NCBI RefSeq assembly: GCF_000424625.1
Contig: NZ_AUKG01000004.1
Span: 186,001-250,000, forward strand
From: Conexibacter woesei Iso977N
GTDB lineage: Bacteria > Actinomycetota > Thermoleophilia > Solirubrobacterales > Solirubrobacteraceae
Reading direction: 5' to 3'
DNA: 64,000 nucleotides
Part shown: positions 17,633-27,602 of the stretch, piece after piece
Layout of the letters: every line of letters starts with the position of its first letter
How positions within the stretch are numbered: the stretch's first letter is position 1
Translations under genes and position numbers: made by a program
Notes under the pieces: model-generated
What the model saw: the letters and a program-made list of their open reading frames with translations, nothing else
What the model was told of the DNA's origin: nothing
Database searches by the model: none

Positions 17633-17702
17633 GGTGAGGTCAGCCTTCGGACTAACACCCTGAAACGGGAGGCGGCTGTGCCGATTCGGCGGGCCGCGGC
17701 GG

Positions 17703-17739
17703 GCGGGACGACCGGAGGTCCGGTGGTCGCCCCGCCCGG
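17703..17739 (-). terminator. Hairpin downstream of the M28 peptidase gene
   Basis: GGGCGGGACGACCGGA (17703-17718) pairs with TCCGGTGGTCGCCCCGCCC (17721-17739), with one wobble and a small bulge. It lies 19 bases past the minus-strand peptidase stop and 71 bases before the chemoreceptor start, so it likely ends the peptidase transcript. Confidence 0.6.
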
Positions 17740-17757
17740 CGGTGAGCTCGGTCTGGG

Positions 17758-19311
17758 TTAGCGGACCAGGCTCGGGCCGTGGTAGTCGCGCTGCGGCGCG
17801 GCGCGCTTGGCCTTCAGCGACTCGGTGTTGTCGCTCAGGTCGTTCTCCCGCATCACGAGCTTGCCCGTGGTGTAGGCCGAGGCGTCGGAGAACTCGTCCA
17901 TCGCCTGGCGGTTGAGGTTGGCCAGGTTGTCGCAGGCCTGGTGGTAGCACCTGTCGAACGCGACGCCCGCCGTGCCGCCGTACCTGGCGACCTGCTCGGG
18001 CGTCTTGACGACCTCGGCCCCGGCGAAGATGCCGCCGGCCGGGATCCCGACGTCGGTGAACGCGACGTAGTCCGAGCGCCCGTCGAACGGGGTCGTCTCG
18101 CTGGCCAGCCCGCGACCCGACCAGTAGTTGGTGAACAACGCCTCGATGATGTCGGAGCCGACCGGGCCCTCCTCACCGGGGTTGTCCGAGCCGTCGCCGT
18201 CGTAGACGAAGCGGGCGTAGTTGGGCGAGGCCATCATGTCGAGGTCGACCATGGCCATGATGTCGTCGCGCGACGCCTGGTCGAGCGAGTCGACGTAGTG
18301 CGTGGAGCCGAGCAGGCCCTCCTCCTCGGCGCCGAAGAACAGGAACCGCAGGTGGTTGCGCGGGTTCTTGACGGCCTTGCCGTAGCGCAGCGCGATCTCG
18401 ACGTCCTGCGAGGTGCCGGAGCCGTCGTCGTTGATCCCCGGGCCGGCGGCCACGGAGTCCAGGTGCGAGCCGACGACGACCGTGTGGTCGGTGCGCCCGG
18501 TGTCGGGCGCGTCGGCGATCACGTTGTAGGTCGTGCGCGTCTCCGACAGCGTGGAGGTCGTGATGTGCACGGTCACCGGGCCGTCGGCGACCTGGGCCGC
18601 CAGCGCGCTGCCGGCGTCGAAGCTCAGGCCGAGCGCCGGGATCGTCGTCGGCGCGCCGAGCGTGCCGGCCAGCACCTCGGTGCGGCCCGGCTGGCCCTCG
18701 TTGAAGATGAGCACCGCGCTGGCGCCCGCGGCCTGCGCGTTGGCGACCTTGTCGCCGAACGAGCACGTGCCGCGCTGGACCAGCGCGACGTCGCCGGCGG
18801 TGAAGCCGGAGAAGTCCGAGGCCTCACAGCCGGAGGTCGAGCCGTTGGGGTCGGCCGAGGGCGGCAGCGTCAGGTCGACGGCCTCGACGTCGGCGGTCAC
18901 GTCACCGCTGCCGCTGTACTCCATGATCGAGAACTCGTCGCCGGAGTAGGTGTGCTGGTCGGGCGCGGTGCGCTCGAACGCCGCCGGGCTCAGCTCCTGG
19001 AAGTAGGGGAACGTGAACGGTTGGACCTGCACGTTCCAGCCGGCGTTCTGGAGCGTGTTGACGACGTAGTCGCGGGACCTGTCGAACCCGGCCGAGCCGG
19101 ACACGCGCGTCCCGCCGTTGCGCTCGGCGATGTTCGCCAGCGCGCGCTCGTGGCGCATGATGCCGTCGACGGTGACGGCGTCGGCGAGCTTGGTGGCGAC
19201 CTTGTCGGACCTGTCGGACTTCTTGGCCGCGGGCGCCGCCGTCGAGACGGCGGGCAACGCAGCAGTGGCCATCGCGGCAGCAGCGATGGCGGCGAGAGCA
19301 ACTCGCTTCAC
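17758..19311 (-). CDS. Secreted M28 zinc aminopeptidase with PA domain
   Basis: A 517-residue exopeptidase. The GTG start at 19311 is chosen because AGGAGG lies 7 bases upstream and a signal peptide begins at once ([20 protein letters not shown]). A PA insert spans about 130-250 ([20 protein letters not shown]). The M28 catalytic domain has the full di-zinc set: His283 and Asp285 in GSHLDS, Asp295 in GINDDGSG, Glu329-331 in FGAEEEG, Asp356 in VDLDMM and His457 in CYHQACD. This is the layout of Streptomyces aminopeptidase S and leucine aminopeptidases. The product probably feeds on extracellular peptides, together with the M4 protease. Confidence 0.93.
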   Translation of the reverse strand: MKRVALAAIAAAAMATAALPAVSTAAPAAKKSDRSDKVATKLADAVTVDGIMRHERALANIAERNGGTRVSGSAGFDRSRDYVVNTLQNAGWNVQVQPFTFPYFQELSPAAFERTAPDQHTYSGDEFSIMEYSGSGDVTADVEAVDLTLPPSADPNGSTSGCEASDFSGFTAGDVALVQRGTCSFGDKVANAQAAGASAVLIFNEGQPGRTEVLAGTLGAPTTIPALGLSFDAGSALAAQVADGPVTVHITTSTLSETRTTYNVIADAPDTGRTDHTVVVGSHLDSVAAGPGINDDGSGTSQDVEIALRYGKAVKNPRNHLRFLFFGAEEEGLLGSTHYVDSLDQASRDDIMAMVDLDMMASPNYARFVYDGDGSDNPGEEGPVGSDIIEALFTNYWSGRGLASETTPFDGRSDYVAFTDVGIPAGGIFAGAEVVKTPEQVARYGGTAGVAFDRCYHQACDNLANLNRQAMDEFSDASAYTTGKLVMRENDLSDNTESLKAKRAAPQRDYHGPSLVR

Positions 19312-19401
19312 GGGATATGCCTCCTGGAACAGGATGGATGGACCGGGCGCCCCTCCCCGGAGCGCCTCGCCCGTCTTCCATTGCCGCCCTGTTCGATCTG
19401 A

Positions 19402-19423
19402 AACCCACACCGGTCGGTGGGTT
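19402..19423 (-). terminator. Short inverted repeat downstream of the DUF4242 gene
   Basis: AACCCAC (19402-19408) and GTGGGTT (19417-19423) form a 7-bp stem with an 8-base loop. The repeat lies about 90 bases after the DUF4242 stop and about 90 bases before the M28 start, so it could be a terminator of the first or an operator of the second. The call is weak. Confidence 0.3.
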
Positions 19424-19509
19424 GTCCGATCCGGCCTCCCGCAGTTAGGGCGCTGCGCAGCACGCGCAGGGGTCGCCGCGCCACAGCTCGGCGCGCGACG
19501 GGGGCGCCC

Positions 19510-19803
19510 TCAGGCGGCGACCGGGTCGGGCCGGACGACGACGGTGTCGGCGATCGCGACGATCTCGTCGACCGGGAGGTCGGCGCGGCGCGCGTGCTCG
19601 CGGATCGCCTCGGGGCTCGAGGCCTCGTAGATGCAGAGCGTGCCGACGGTGCCGTCGCCGCCCTCGTCCAGGACGTAGCTGCGGATCCAGCGGATGTCGC
19701 CGGGCATCTCCTGGTCGCCGACGTGGGTGGAGCGCGCAGCGGCGGCTTCGAGGTCGGCGCCCGAGGCCCAGCCGTTGCGGCGGATGATCGCGTAGAGGTT
19801 CAT
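19510..19803 (-). CDS. DUF4242 family protein
   Basis: A 97-residue protein from the ATG at 19803. It opens MNLYAIIRRNGW and contains DIRWIRSYVLDE, the segment LCIYEASSPEAIREHA and RADLPVDEIVAIADTVV, the hallmarks of DUF4242 (the family of the Streptomyces protein SCO4226, reported to bind nickel). The predicted fold is a ferredoxin-like dimer. It lies 53 bases after the LuxR-type regulator on the same strand and may be co-transcribed with it. The cellular role of the family is not established. Confidence 0.88.
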   Translation of the reverse strand: MNLYAIIRRNGWASGADLEAAAARSTHVGDQEMPGDIRWIRSYVLDEGGDGTVGTLCIYEASSPEAIREHARRADLPVDEIVAIADTVVVRPDPVAA

Positions 19804-19856
19804 GGCGATCGACGCTACGCGCGGCTCGGCGCGGCGACATCGGTCGTGTGACCTAT

Positions 19857-22454
19857 CTATGGCGACGACGACGACGGCGGGCCGAGGCCCATGCGCGCCG
19901 CGGCGGCGGCCGCCTGGCCGCGGTTGGGCACGTCGAGCTTGCGCAGGATCGCGACGACGTGGTGGCCCGCCGTGCGTGGGGAGACGAACAGGCGCGCGCC
20001 GATCTCCGTGTTCGTCAGGCCCTCGGCGACCAACCCCAGCACCTCGATCTCGCGGTCGGTCAGCCCGGCGGGGTTCGCGCGCGTGCGCACGCGGGGACCG
20101 GCCGGGACGTTGCGCGTGCCCGCGGCGCGCAGCTCGCGTGCGACGCGCGTGGCCGCCGGGCGGCTGCCAAGCGCCCGCAGCGCCTCGACCGCCGCGGGCG
20201 TCGGGTCCGCCAGCGCGGCCTCCCACGGGCAGGCGCGCGCGGCCCACGCGGCGGCGGCACCCGCGGCGTCGCCCTGCAGCTCCAGTGCGTAGGGCTCGCC
20301 GACCCAATCAAGTTGCCTTGCCGCATCATCGTCAACCAGCCCCACGCGCCGCCGCCACACGGCCAGCTCCCCCGCGACCCAGCGGTCGCCGAGCGCGACG
20401 GCGAGCGCCAGCGTGTCGCGCGTCTCCTCGTCGATCGCTTCGTCGTCGCCGTGCAGCCACCGCGCCTCGGCGCGCGCGGCGGCGACCACGCCGGCGCGCT
20501 GCAGCTCGTCCATCCCGCGCGCCAGCTCCAGCGCCTCGTCCAGCGACGCCCAGACGTCCGGGTCGCCGCGCCGCGCCCGCACGCGCGCCCGGACCGCGAG
20601 CGCCGCGATCCGCGTCGGCGCGCTGGGCGACGACGCCTGCAGCAGCTCGGCGGCGCTCGCCGCGGCCTCGTCCCAGCGCCCGGCGTCCAGCAGCGCCCGC
20701 GCGCGGAAGGACTCCATGTAGCGCAGGTAGGACCCCATGTCGCGCTCGGCGCAGTAGGCGATGCCGTCGGCGAGGTGGCCGGCGGCGCGCGCGGGCTCGC
20801 GCAGCTCGACCGCGATCGTCGCGAGGTTGACGTACGCGCGGGCGGCGTCGGCCTCCAGCCCCGCGTCGAGCGCGATGTCCAGCGCGGCGGCCAGATCGAC
20901 ATACCCGCCTTGGTCGCCGCTGCGCAGGCGCGCGACGCCGACGTTGTTGCGCGCGTGCGTGAGCACGTCGCGCGCGCCGGCGTCCTGCGCCAGCGCGATC
21001 GCCCGCTCGCCGAGCGCGACCGCCTCGGCGTTGCGGCAGGCGACCATCCGCAGCGAGCAGACGTCGCTCAGCGCGCGGGCGAGCTGCGCGCCGGCGCCGG
21101 GCTCGCCTTCGAGCAGCGCGACCGCGCGCTGGCCGTGGCGCTCCGAGGCCTCGTGGTCGCCGGCCAGCCAGGTCAGGCGCGCGAGCCAGCGGTGCTGCTC
21201 GGCCTCGCCCGGCCGGTCCCCGGCGGCGCGCACGAGCAGCTCCCGCCGCGCGGCGATCGCGTCGTCCACGTCGTCGATCAGCCAGCACGCGTTCGCGCGG
21301 CGTTCCAGCACGACGTCGCGCCGCGGGTCGGCGTCGTCGATGTGGCGCAGCGCGCGGGCGTACTGGCCGGCCGCCGCGCGATGGGAGGACAGCGCGGTCG
21401 CGCGGTCCCCGGCCGCGGTGGCGTACGTGACGGTTGCGGGAGCGTCGTCGGCGGCCTCGGCGTGGGCGGCCAGCCGCGCAGGGTCCGGTGAACGATCGGC
21501 GTTCGTGAGCGCTCGCAACGCGCCACGGTGCAGGACGACGCCCCGCGGCGCGGGGATCGAGGCCTCGATCGCCTCGCGGGCGATCTCGTGGCGGACGCGC
21601 AGGCGCGCGCCGTCGGCGACCAGCACGCCCGACGCCAGCGCCCGCTCGATCGCCGCCGCGCCGCCGTCCGGGACCTGCGCCTCGACCAGCCACTGCTCGG
21701 CGCCGTCGGGCTCGATCGCGATCGCGTCGAGCGCCGCGCGCGCCCCGGCGTCGAGGTGTGAGGCGCGGGCCAGGACGGCGTCGCGGATCGTCGGCGGCAG
21801 CGCCGTGCCGGGCGCCGCCAGCGCCTCGGTGACGAAGAACGGGTTGCCGTCGGTGCGCGCGTGCAGGCCGTCGGTGTCGGCGCCGGGGTGCTCCGCGTGC
21901 TCCGCGAGCTGCGCGACCGCCGCCGGTGACAGCGGCGCCAGCGGGAGATGTACGACAACGCCCGCGGGCAGCTCGCCGAGCGCGACGCGCAGCGGGTGGT
22001 CGCGGCCGACCTCGTCGTCGCGGAAGGTCAGGACGACCAGCGCGGCCGTGCCGGCGAGCCGTCGCACCAGCAGCCGCAGCACGTCGAACGTGGCGTCGTC
22101 GGCCCAGTGCAGGTCCTCGAGCAGCAGGACGACCGGCGGCGTGAGGGCGTCGGCCAGCGCGGTCGCCACCGCGACCGGCGTCGCCGTGGCGGTCGCCAGC
22201 AGCTCCTCGGCCGCGCCACCCAGCGACTCCGCGACGTCCGCGAACGCTCCAAGCGGCCGCGGCGTCGCGAGCGCGTCGCACGCGCCGGCGAGCATGCGCG
22301 CCGTGGCGTTGCGGGTCCGGAACGCGCGCAGCACCGCGCTCTTGCCGATCCCGGCCTCGCCGCCGAGCGCGACGACCCGCACCGAGCCCGTCGCCGTGAC
22401 GTCCGCCAGCAGCGCGTCCAGGCGCGCCAGCGTGTCGTCGCGTTCGAGCAGCAT
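19857..22454 (-). CDS. Large ATP-binding LuxR-family transcriptional regulator (LAL type)
   Basis: An 865-residue regulator. The N-terminus starts with LLERDDTLARLDALL and Walker A GEAGIGKSA, then LLLEDLHWADD as Walker B, giving a STAND/AAA-type ATPase (about 1-270). A long helical, TPR-like region of about 480 residues rich in Ala, Arg and Glu follows. The C-terminus has a LuxR helix-turn-helix (LTDREIEVLGLVAEGLTN ... IGARLFVSPRTAGHH). Such MalT-like proteins activate transcription when ATP and an inducer are bound. The likely target is unknown; the DUF4242 gene downstream is a candidate. A truncated haemoglobin gene lies upstream on the same strand. Confidence 0.92.
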   Translation of the reverse strand: MLLERDDTLARLDALLADVTATGSVRVVALGGEAGIGKSAVLRAFRTRNATARMLAGACDALATPRPLGAFADVAESLGGAAEELLATATATPVAVATALADALTPPVVLLLEDLHWADDATFDVLRLLVRRLAGTAALVVLTFRDDEVGRDHPLRVALGELPAGVVVHLPLAPLSPAAVAQLAEHAEHPGADTDGLHARTDGNPFFVTEALAAPGTALPPTIRDAVLARASHLDAGARAALDAIAIEPDGAEQWLVEAQVPDGGAAAIERALASGVLVADGARLRVRHEIAREAIEASIPAPRGVVLHRGALRALTNADRSPDPARLAAHAEAADDAPATVTYATAAGDRATALSSHRAAAGQYARALRHIDDADPRRDVVLERRANACWLIDDVDDAIAARRELLVRAAGDRPGEAEQHRWLARLTWLAGDHEASERHGQRAVALLEGEPGAGAQLARALSDVCSLRMVACRNAEAVALGERAIALAQDAGARDVLTHARNNVGVARLRSGDQGGYVDLAAALDIALDAGLEADAARAYVNLATIAVELREPARAAGHLADGIAYCAERDMGSYLRYMESFRARALLDAGRWDEAAASAAELLQASSPSAPTRIAALAVRARVRARRGDPDVWASLDEALELARGMDELQRAGVVAAARAEARWLHGDDEAIDEETRDTLALAVALGDRWVAGELAVWRRRVGLVDDDAARQLDWVGEPYALELQGDAAGAAAAWAARACPWEAALADPTPAAVEALRALGSRPAATRVARELRAAGTRNVPAGPRVRTRANPAGLTDREIEVLGLVAEGLTNTEIGARLFVSPRTAGHHVVAILRKLDVPNRGQAAAAAARMGLGPPSSSSP

Positions 22455-22499
22455 CCGCGAAGCATCGCGGCCCCACGGCGCGGGCTCAAGCCCGACGGG

Positions 22500-22976
22500 C
22501 TAGGGCTGATACGGCGGCGCCACGCCCCAGCCCCAACGCGGCACGGGTGCTTGTTCTACAACTTCTGCGTCGGGCTGGGAGTTGTGCAGGGCCAGCCGGC
22601 TCCCCCACTCCGCGTAGCCGACGATCGCGGCGCGGAACTCCGGGTCATCCGGCAGCCCGGCGTCGTCGGCGGCCTGGCTGAGCAGCGTGACGAACCGCAG
22701 CCGTTGCTCCGGCGTGATCGCCAAGCCGCGGTGCTGGCCGAGCATGTGCGCGTAGCCGCCGTGCTGCTCGGTGTAGTCCGCCGCGCCACCCATGACCTCG
22801 ACCCACCACGCCGCCGCGTGCGCGCGGTGCTGCTCGGAGACGGTGCCGCCGAACAGCGGCGCGATCGACGGCTCCTGCTCGATCAAGTCGTAGAAGACGT
22901 CCAGCCAGCGCCGGAACGCCTCCGGCCCACCGCCCCACTCGAGGATCGTCGGGGGAGCGTCGTCGGCGGCGGCCAT
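22500..22976 (-). CDS. Group II truncated haemoglobin
   Basis: A 158-residue 2-on-2 globin from the ATG at 22976. Visible are the start of the globin core (FRRWLDVFYDLIEQEP), PLFGGTVSEQHRAHAAAWW, and the proximal-His region MLGQHRGLAITPEQRLRF, followed by DPEFRAAIVGYAEWGSRLA, a C-terminal pattern typical of actinobacterial group II members. The Trp usually found at position G8 (RRRWV in relatives) appears to be Phe here (RLRFV), which may change ligand binding. Roles of the family include oxygen binding and NO or peroxide chemistry. It is divergent from the F420-dependent nitroreductase. Confidence 0.9.
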   Translation of the reverse strand: MAAADDAPPTILEWGGGPEAFRRWLDVFYDLIEQEPSIAPLFGGTVSEQHRAHAAAWWVEVMGGAADYTEQHGGYAHMLGQHRGLAITPEQRLRFVTLLSQAADDAGLPDDPEFRAAIVGYAEWGSRLALHNSQPDAEVVEQAPVPRWGWGVAPPYQP

Positions 22977-23104
22977 GGCGACGACGGTAGCCGACGGCGC
23001 GGCGCGCTCAGCCGCTGCACCACCGAGAAGACTCAACCCTCGGCAACTGCGCGACCGCGGCCCGGGCGGTGACCGCCAGTCCCGGAGGGCGTAGGGTCCG
23101 CGGC

Positions 23105-23512
23105 ATGAACGACTTCAACACCCAGATCATCGAGGAGTTCCGCGCGAACGACGGCGTCGTCGGCGGGATGTTCGAGGGCGCGCCGATGATCCTGGTCACG
23201 CACACCGGCGCCAGGTCCGGCGCCACGCGCACGACGCCGCTCGTGCACTTCGACATCGACGGCGACCGCTACATCGTCGCCTCGGCCGCCGGCGCACCGA
23301 ACCACCCGGCGTGGTTCCACAACATCCTGGCCCACCCCGAGGTCAGGCTCGAGGTCGGCACCGACACCTACGAGGCCACCGCCACACCGGTCGACCCCAC
23401 CGACCGCGACCGCCTCTACCCCATCGTCGTCGAGCGGATGCCCAACTTCGCCGACTACGAGGCCAAGACCACCCGCACCATCCCGATCGTGCGCCTGACG
23501 CCAAAGGCCTGA
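23105..23512 (+). CDS. F420-dependent nitroreductase-family protein (Ddn-like)
   Basis: A 135-residue split-beta-barrel flavoprotein-like enzyme. MILVTHTGARSGATRTTPL is the phosphate/F420-binding region seen in deazaflavin-dependent nitroreductases, followed by YIVASAAGAPNHPAWFHNI and HPEVRLEVG, the family signatures. Members transfer hydride from reduced F420 to quinones or nitro compounds. The start is the ATG at 23105, shortly before the conserved core. The gene stands alone between a divergent haemoglobin gene and the convergent pyrophosphatase gene. Confidence 0.92.
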   Translation: MNDFNTQIIEEFRANDGVVGGMFEGAPMILVTHTGARSGATRTTPLVHFDIDGDRYIVASAAGAPNHPAWFHNILAHPEVRLEVGTDTYEATATPVDPTDRDRLYPIVVERMPNFADYEAKTTRTIPIVRLTPKA

Positions 23513-23714
23513 GCGCCGGGCGGGGCGACGGAGGCCGTGTGGAGCGAGAGGCGCGGCGCTTCGATGGGTGGCGGCGAAGAGCGCCGACGGTCGCGGTGTC
23601 GCGGCGATGACGATCGGTAGCCGGGCCGTTGGTGGACCGGCGGCGACGGCCGCGGAAGCTGGCGCCCGAAGGGGCGGAAGCGACCGCGGCCGTGTGTGCC
23701 GAGACTCTCCGTGG

Positions 23715-25835
23715 TCAGGTGATGACCGGGATGATCAGGATCGCCACGATGTTGGCGACCTTGATCATGGGGTTGATGGCTGGGCCGGCGGTGTCCTTGA
23801 AGGGGTCGCCGACGGTGTCGCCGGTGACCGACGCGGCGTGGGCGTCGGAGCCCTTGCCGCCGAACTCGCCGTCCTCGATCAGCTTCTTCGCGTTGTCCCA
23901 CGCACCGCCGCCGGCGGTCATCAGGACGGCGAAGAAGAAGCCCACGACGATGACACCGATGAGCAACCCACCCAGCGCCTGCTCGTCGATCAGCCCGACG
24001 ATGAACGTCATGACGATCGGCAGCAGCGACGGCAGGATCATCTCCCGCTGCGCGGCCTTGGTGACCAGATCGACGCAGCGCGCGTAGTCCGGCTGCTCGG
24101 TCCCGTCCATGATCCCCGGGTGCTCGCGGAACTGGCGCCGGACCTCCTCGACGACCGCACCGCCGGCGCGGCCGACGGCCTCCATCGACAGCGCCGAGAA
24201 CAGGCAGACCATCAACCCGCCGAGCAGCAACCCGATCAGGACCGGCGGGTTGTCGATCGCGAACACGAAGTTCGTGTGCGACTCGAGGTTCAGCTCGGAT
24301 TTGAAGCCCGCGAACAACACGATCGCGGCCAGCACCGCGCTGCCGATCGCGTAGCCCTTCGTGACCGCCTTGGTGGTGTTGCCGACGGCGTCCAGGCGAT
24401 CGGTGATCGTCCGGACCTCCTCCGGCAGCTCCGCCATCTCCGCGATCCCGCCCGCGTTGTCGGTGATCGGCCCGAAGGCATCCAAAGCGACGATCAACCC
24501 GGTCAGCGACAGCTGACCCATGACCGCGACGCCGATCCCGTAGATCCCGATCGCCCCGCCGCCCGCGATCTTCCAGGCGCCGAAGATGCCGAGGACGAGC
24601 ACCAGCGCGGGCAGTGCCGTTGCCTGGAAGCCCTGAGCAAGGCCCTGGATGATGTTCGTCGCGTGGCCGGTCTGCGACGCCGCCGCGGTCTTGCGGACCG
24701 GGCTGAATCGCGTCGACGTGTAGTAGTCGGTGATCACGAACAGCAGCGCGGTGACCACGATGCCGATCAGCGCGCACAGGTACAGGTCGCCGACGCTCGG
24801 GGTCGGCTCCCTGTGCGCGATGCCCGCCACGACTGCCTGACCCCTCACGAAGGTCAACGTCGTCCCCGTGTGCACGCCGTCCATCAGCCACTTCGTGACC
24901 GGGTAGAACGCCGCCGCCGCGATCACGCCGGAGGCGATCAGGCCGCGGTACAAAGCGCCCTCGACGTCGTCGCCCGACGTCCGCACGAAGAACGTGCCGA
25001 TGATCGACGCGACGATCGCGACGGCCCCGAGCACCAGGGGATACAGCGCGACCGCCGTCGCATCGGCGGCGCTGAACTTCAGCACGCCGATCAGCATCAC
25101 CGCGACCGCGGTCACGGCGTAGGTCTCGAACAGGTCGGCCGCCATGCCCGCGCAGTCGCCGACGTTGTCGCCCACGTTGTCGGCGATGACCGCCGGGTTG
25201 CGCGGGTCGTCCTCCGGGATCCCGGCCTCGACCTTGCCCACCAGGTCGGCGCCGACGTCGGCCGCTTTGGTGAAGATGCCACCGCCCAACCGCGCGAACA
25301 CCGAGATCAGCGAGCCGCCGAAGCCGAGCCCGATCAGCGCGTCGACCGCCTGCTTGGGCGTGTCGTCGAACGCGAAGGTCAGGATCCCGTAATAGCCCGC
25401 AACGCCGAACAACGCGAGGCCCACAACGAGCAGGCCCGTGATCGCGCCGCCGCGGAACGCCGCGGTCAGCGCCGGCGGGACACCGCCGCGCGCCGCCTCC
25501 GCGACGCGGGCGTTGGCGCGCACCGACACGTTCATGCCGATGAACCCGGTCGCGCCCGACAGGACACCGCCGATCGCGAAGCCCACCGCGACCTTGATGT
25601 CCTGCACGAAGATCAACACCACGAACAACACGACGCCGACGACGGCGATCGTCTGGTACTGACGGCGGAGGTACGCCTGAGCGCCCTCCTGGACAGCACC
25701 CGAGATGCGCTGCATCTCGGCGTTTCCTGGGGAGAGCGCCAGCAGTTGCCGCGCGGTGGTGAGCCCGTAGGCCACCGCCAGCGCGGCGCATACCAGCGCC
25801 ACGATCACCCCGTGGTCGGTCAGGAAGTCACTCAA
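23715..25835 (-). CDS. hppA: Membrane-bound K+-independent proton-pumping pyrophosphatase
   Basis: A 706-residue integral membrane enzyme with about 16 helices that couples PPi hydrolysis to ion pumping. The active-site run [20 protein letters not shown], then [21 protein letters not shown], and the C-terminal [17 protein letters not shown] are intact. The control motif reads [10 protein letters not shown]: Lys followed three residues later by Thr, the signature of K+-independent H+-pumps, where K+-dependent enzymes have Ala and Gly. The start is TTG at 25835, supported by GGAGG 7 bases upstream. It is monocistronic and recycles biosynthetic PPi into proton-motive force. Confidence 0.96.
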   Translation of the reverse strand: MSDFLTDHGVIVALVCAALAVAYGLTTARQLLALSPGNAEMQRISGAVQEGAQAYLRRQYQTIAVVGVVLFVVLIFVQDIKVAVGFAIGGVLSGATGFIGMNVSVRANARVAEAARGGVPPALTAAFRGGAITGLLVVGLALFGVAGYYGILTFAFDDTPKQAVDALIGLGFGGSLISVFARLGGGIFTKAADVGADLVGKVEAGIPEDDPRNPAVIADNVGDNVGDCAGMAADLFETYAVTAVAVMLIGVLKFSAADATAVALYPLVLGAVAIVASIIGTFFVRTSGDDVEGALYRGLIASGVIAAAAFYPVTKWLMDGVHTGTTLTFVRGQAVVAGIAHREPTPSVGDLYLCALIGIVVTALLFVITDYYTSTRFSPVRKTAAASQTGHATNIIQGLAQGFQATALPALVLVLGIFGAWKIAGGGAIGIYGIGVAVMGQLSLTGLIVALDAFGPITDNAGGIAEMAELPEEVRTITDRLDAVGNTTKAVTKGYAIGSAVLAAIVLFAGFKSELNLESHTNFVFAIDNPPVLIGLLLGGLMVCLFSALSMEAVGRAGGAVVEEVRRQFREHPGIMDGTEQPDYARCVDLVTKAAQREMILPSLLPIVMTFIVGLIDEQALGGLLIGVIVVGFFFAVLMTAGGGAWDNAKKLIEDGEFGGKGSDAHAASVTGDTVGDPFKDTAGPAINPMIKVANIVAILIIPVIT

Positions 25836-25981
25836 CGCAGGTCCTCCAAGGTCTGGTTGATGGGCCTTGGTGGCGCTACGACGACGCCGGCCCCCTGGAC
25901 AGCGACGCGATCCTAAACAGACCGGCGGACCTTTGTGTGCGGTTCGTTGCTAATTGCGCGGACCGACTGTCCGCGCGTGAC

Positions 25982-26431
25982 CTACTGGCCCGGCACCCAG
26001 AGGCGCCCGGAGGACTGCGCGGGACCCCCGCCGGCCGGGTCGCCGCCGCCCTGCGCGCCCGGCTCCGAGGCGCCACCGGCCGGGCCGCCCGGCGCGCCGC
26101 CGGCCAGCTGCGCGTAAGCCATCTGCAGCTGGGACAAGGCCTCCCTGATCGCCGCGCCGTCGGGCCCGAGCTGCGGCTCGATCAGCACGAGCAGCGCACG
26201 CGCGCCCTCGATCGCCAACCGGAGCTGCTCCGGATCCTGCTCGTCCTCGGTGCCCGGTGCCAATCCGGCACGCCGGCCGCCGAGGTTGACGAGCGTGACG
26301 ATCGTCTGCACGACGACGTCCTCGACGCGCAACGTGCGGAGCTGCTCCTCCAGCTGCGCCTCGTAGGCGGCGCGGAGCTCCTCCTCGCTCATGTTCGACG
26401 GATCGATCGGGGGCTGCTGCTGGTCGCTCAT
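25982..26431 (-). CDS. Small acidic protein with Gly/Pro-rich tail (DUF1844-like, tentative)
   Basis: A 149-residue protein from the ATG at 26431, with AGGAGG 10 bases upstream; the start overlaps the ybdK stop (ATGA). The N-terminal half is helical and acidic (MSEEELRAAYEAQLEEQLR, VEDVVVQTIVTLVNLG, DPEQLRLAIEGARALLVLI), resembling DUF1844 proteins, but the match is from memory and weak. The last 40 residues are Gly/Ala/Pro-rich and likely disordered. It is the last gene of the long tsa-rex operon. Confidence 0.6.
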   Translation of the reverse strand: MSDQQQPPIDPSNMSEEELRAAYEAQLEEQLRTLRVEDVVVQTIVTLVNLGGRRAGLAPGTEDEQDPEQLRLAIEGARALLVLIEPQLGPDGAAIREALSQLQMAYAQLAGGAPGGPAGGASEPGAQGGGDPAGGGPAQSSGRLWVPGQ

Positions 26432-27591
26432 CTGGCGGGAACCTCCTGGGCGTAGGACAAGGTCGTCTCCTGCACGGAGGTCTGGAAGACCTCCTCCATC
26501 GGGACGCCGGCGGCGATCGCACGACGCTGGCGCTGCGCGCCGTTGAGCGGCGGGAACACCGGCTCCAGCCCCAGCTCGGCGCGCATCGGCGCCGTCCAGG
26601 TAAGCAGGTCGCCGAGCGCAGCCGCCGCGGGCCGCTCCTCGCCGGTGGCGAAGTCGATCAGGTGGCCGTCCATGCCGTGGCGGATCGCCCGCCAGAAGTT
26701 CTCCTCGATGACGCGGCGTTCCAGGAACGCGTCGCCGGTCGGCGACGGACGCCCTTCGTCGTGGTCGCGCGCGGCCTGCGCGACGCAGGCGACGATCAGC
26801 GTCGCCAGCGCATCGGACTCCTGCGCGGTCGCCTGGGCGTCGCAGATCCGGACCTCGACGGTCCCGAACGAGAAGTGCGGGCGCACCGACCACCACACCT
26901 GGGTGTACTCGACGATCGAGTTGGTGCGGGTCAGGAAGTCGATGTACCTGGCATAGGTCGCCCAGTCGCCGTAACCATCCGGGATCCCGCAGCGCGGGAA
27001 CGACTTCGTGAACGACTGCGTGCGCGCGGAATGCAGGCCGGCGTCGCGCGCGTCGAGGTAGGGCGAGTTCGCGCTGACCGCCAGCAGCGTCGGGAGCACC
27101 GCGCGCAGGCGGTCGCAGACGGCGATCGCGCGGTCCGCGCCGCGGACGCCGACGTGGACGTGCAGCGAGAACGTGTTGTTGCGCCGCGCCACGTACTGCA
27201 GCCCGTCGACCACGCGGCGGTAGTGCTCGGTGTCGATGTTGGGCTGCTCGCGGTAGTCGGCCCACGGGTGCGTGCCGGTCGAGCCGAGCACGACGCCGCG
27301 CGCGCCGGCCAGCTCGAACAGCCGGCGGCGGTGGTCGCGCTGGTGCGCGAGCGCGTCGTGCAGGTCCTCGCCGCGGCCGGAGGTGATCTCGATCTCGGAC
27401 GAGATCAGCTCGCCGGCGATCGCCCTGCCGAGGACCGGATCGCCCGCCAGCGCGGAGTCGCGCAGCTCCTCGAAGCGCGGGACCATGTCCAGCGTCTCGG
27501 GGTCGAGGATCGCGAACTCCTCTTCGAGGCCGACCGTCCAGTCGGACGACGCCGCGAAGGCCTCCGCGGCGCGATCGGTGTCCAGGCTCAT
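26428..27591 (-). CDS. ybdK: Carboxylate-amine ligase / glutamate-cysteine ligase family 2 (YbdK)
   Basis: A 387-residue ATP-dependent ligase of the GCS2 family, which joins the gamma-carboxyl of glutamate to an amine, classically cysteine. Visible are WTVGLEEEFAILDPET at the N-terminus (ATP/Mg2+ acidic residues), SSEIEITSGRGEDL, TFSLHVHVGV and TVEVRICDAQATAQESDAL. The start is the ATG at 27591, 11 bases after rex. The gene lies between rex and an acidic small protein in an operon that also encodes a glutaredoxin-like protein, which hints at thiol or redox metabolism. The true substrate of YbdK-type enzymes is often uncertain. Confidence 0.9.
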   Translation of the reverse strand: MSLDTDRAAEAFAASSDWTVGLEEEFAILDPETLDMVPRFEELRDSALAGDPVLGRAIAGELISSEIEITSGRGEDLHDALAHQRDHRRRLFELAGARGVVLGSTGTHPWADYREQPNIDTEHYRRVVDGLQYVARRNNTFSLHVHVGVRGADRAIAVCDRLRAVLPTLLAVSANSPYLDARDAGLHSARTQSFTKSFPRCGIPDGYGDWATYARYIDFLTRTNSIVEYTQVWWSVRPHFSFGTVEVRICDAQATAQESDALATLIVACVAQAARDHDEGRPSPTGDAFLERRVIEENFWRAIRHGMDGHLIDFATGEERPAAAALGDLLTWTAPMRAELGLEPVFPPLNGAQRQRRAIAAGVPMEEVFQTSVQETTLSYAQEVPAR

Positions 27592-27602
27592 GTGGTGGTG
27601 AC

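Noticed and set aside
15368-17761. Plus-strand open frame of 797 codons under the chemoreceptor
   Set aside because: Gly/Asp/Arg low-complexity shadow of a canonical chemoreceptor; no RBS or domain.
22884-22893. Partial match CAAGTCGTAG to the palindromic element
   Set aside because: Only the first eight bases match, there is no second arm nearby, and it lies in the conserved coding sequence of the truncated haemoglobin.
23455-25791. Second minus-strand frame of 778 codons over the pyrophosphatase
   Set aside because: Frame-shifted shadow of hppA with Arg/Gly/Asp-rich content.
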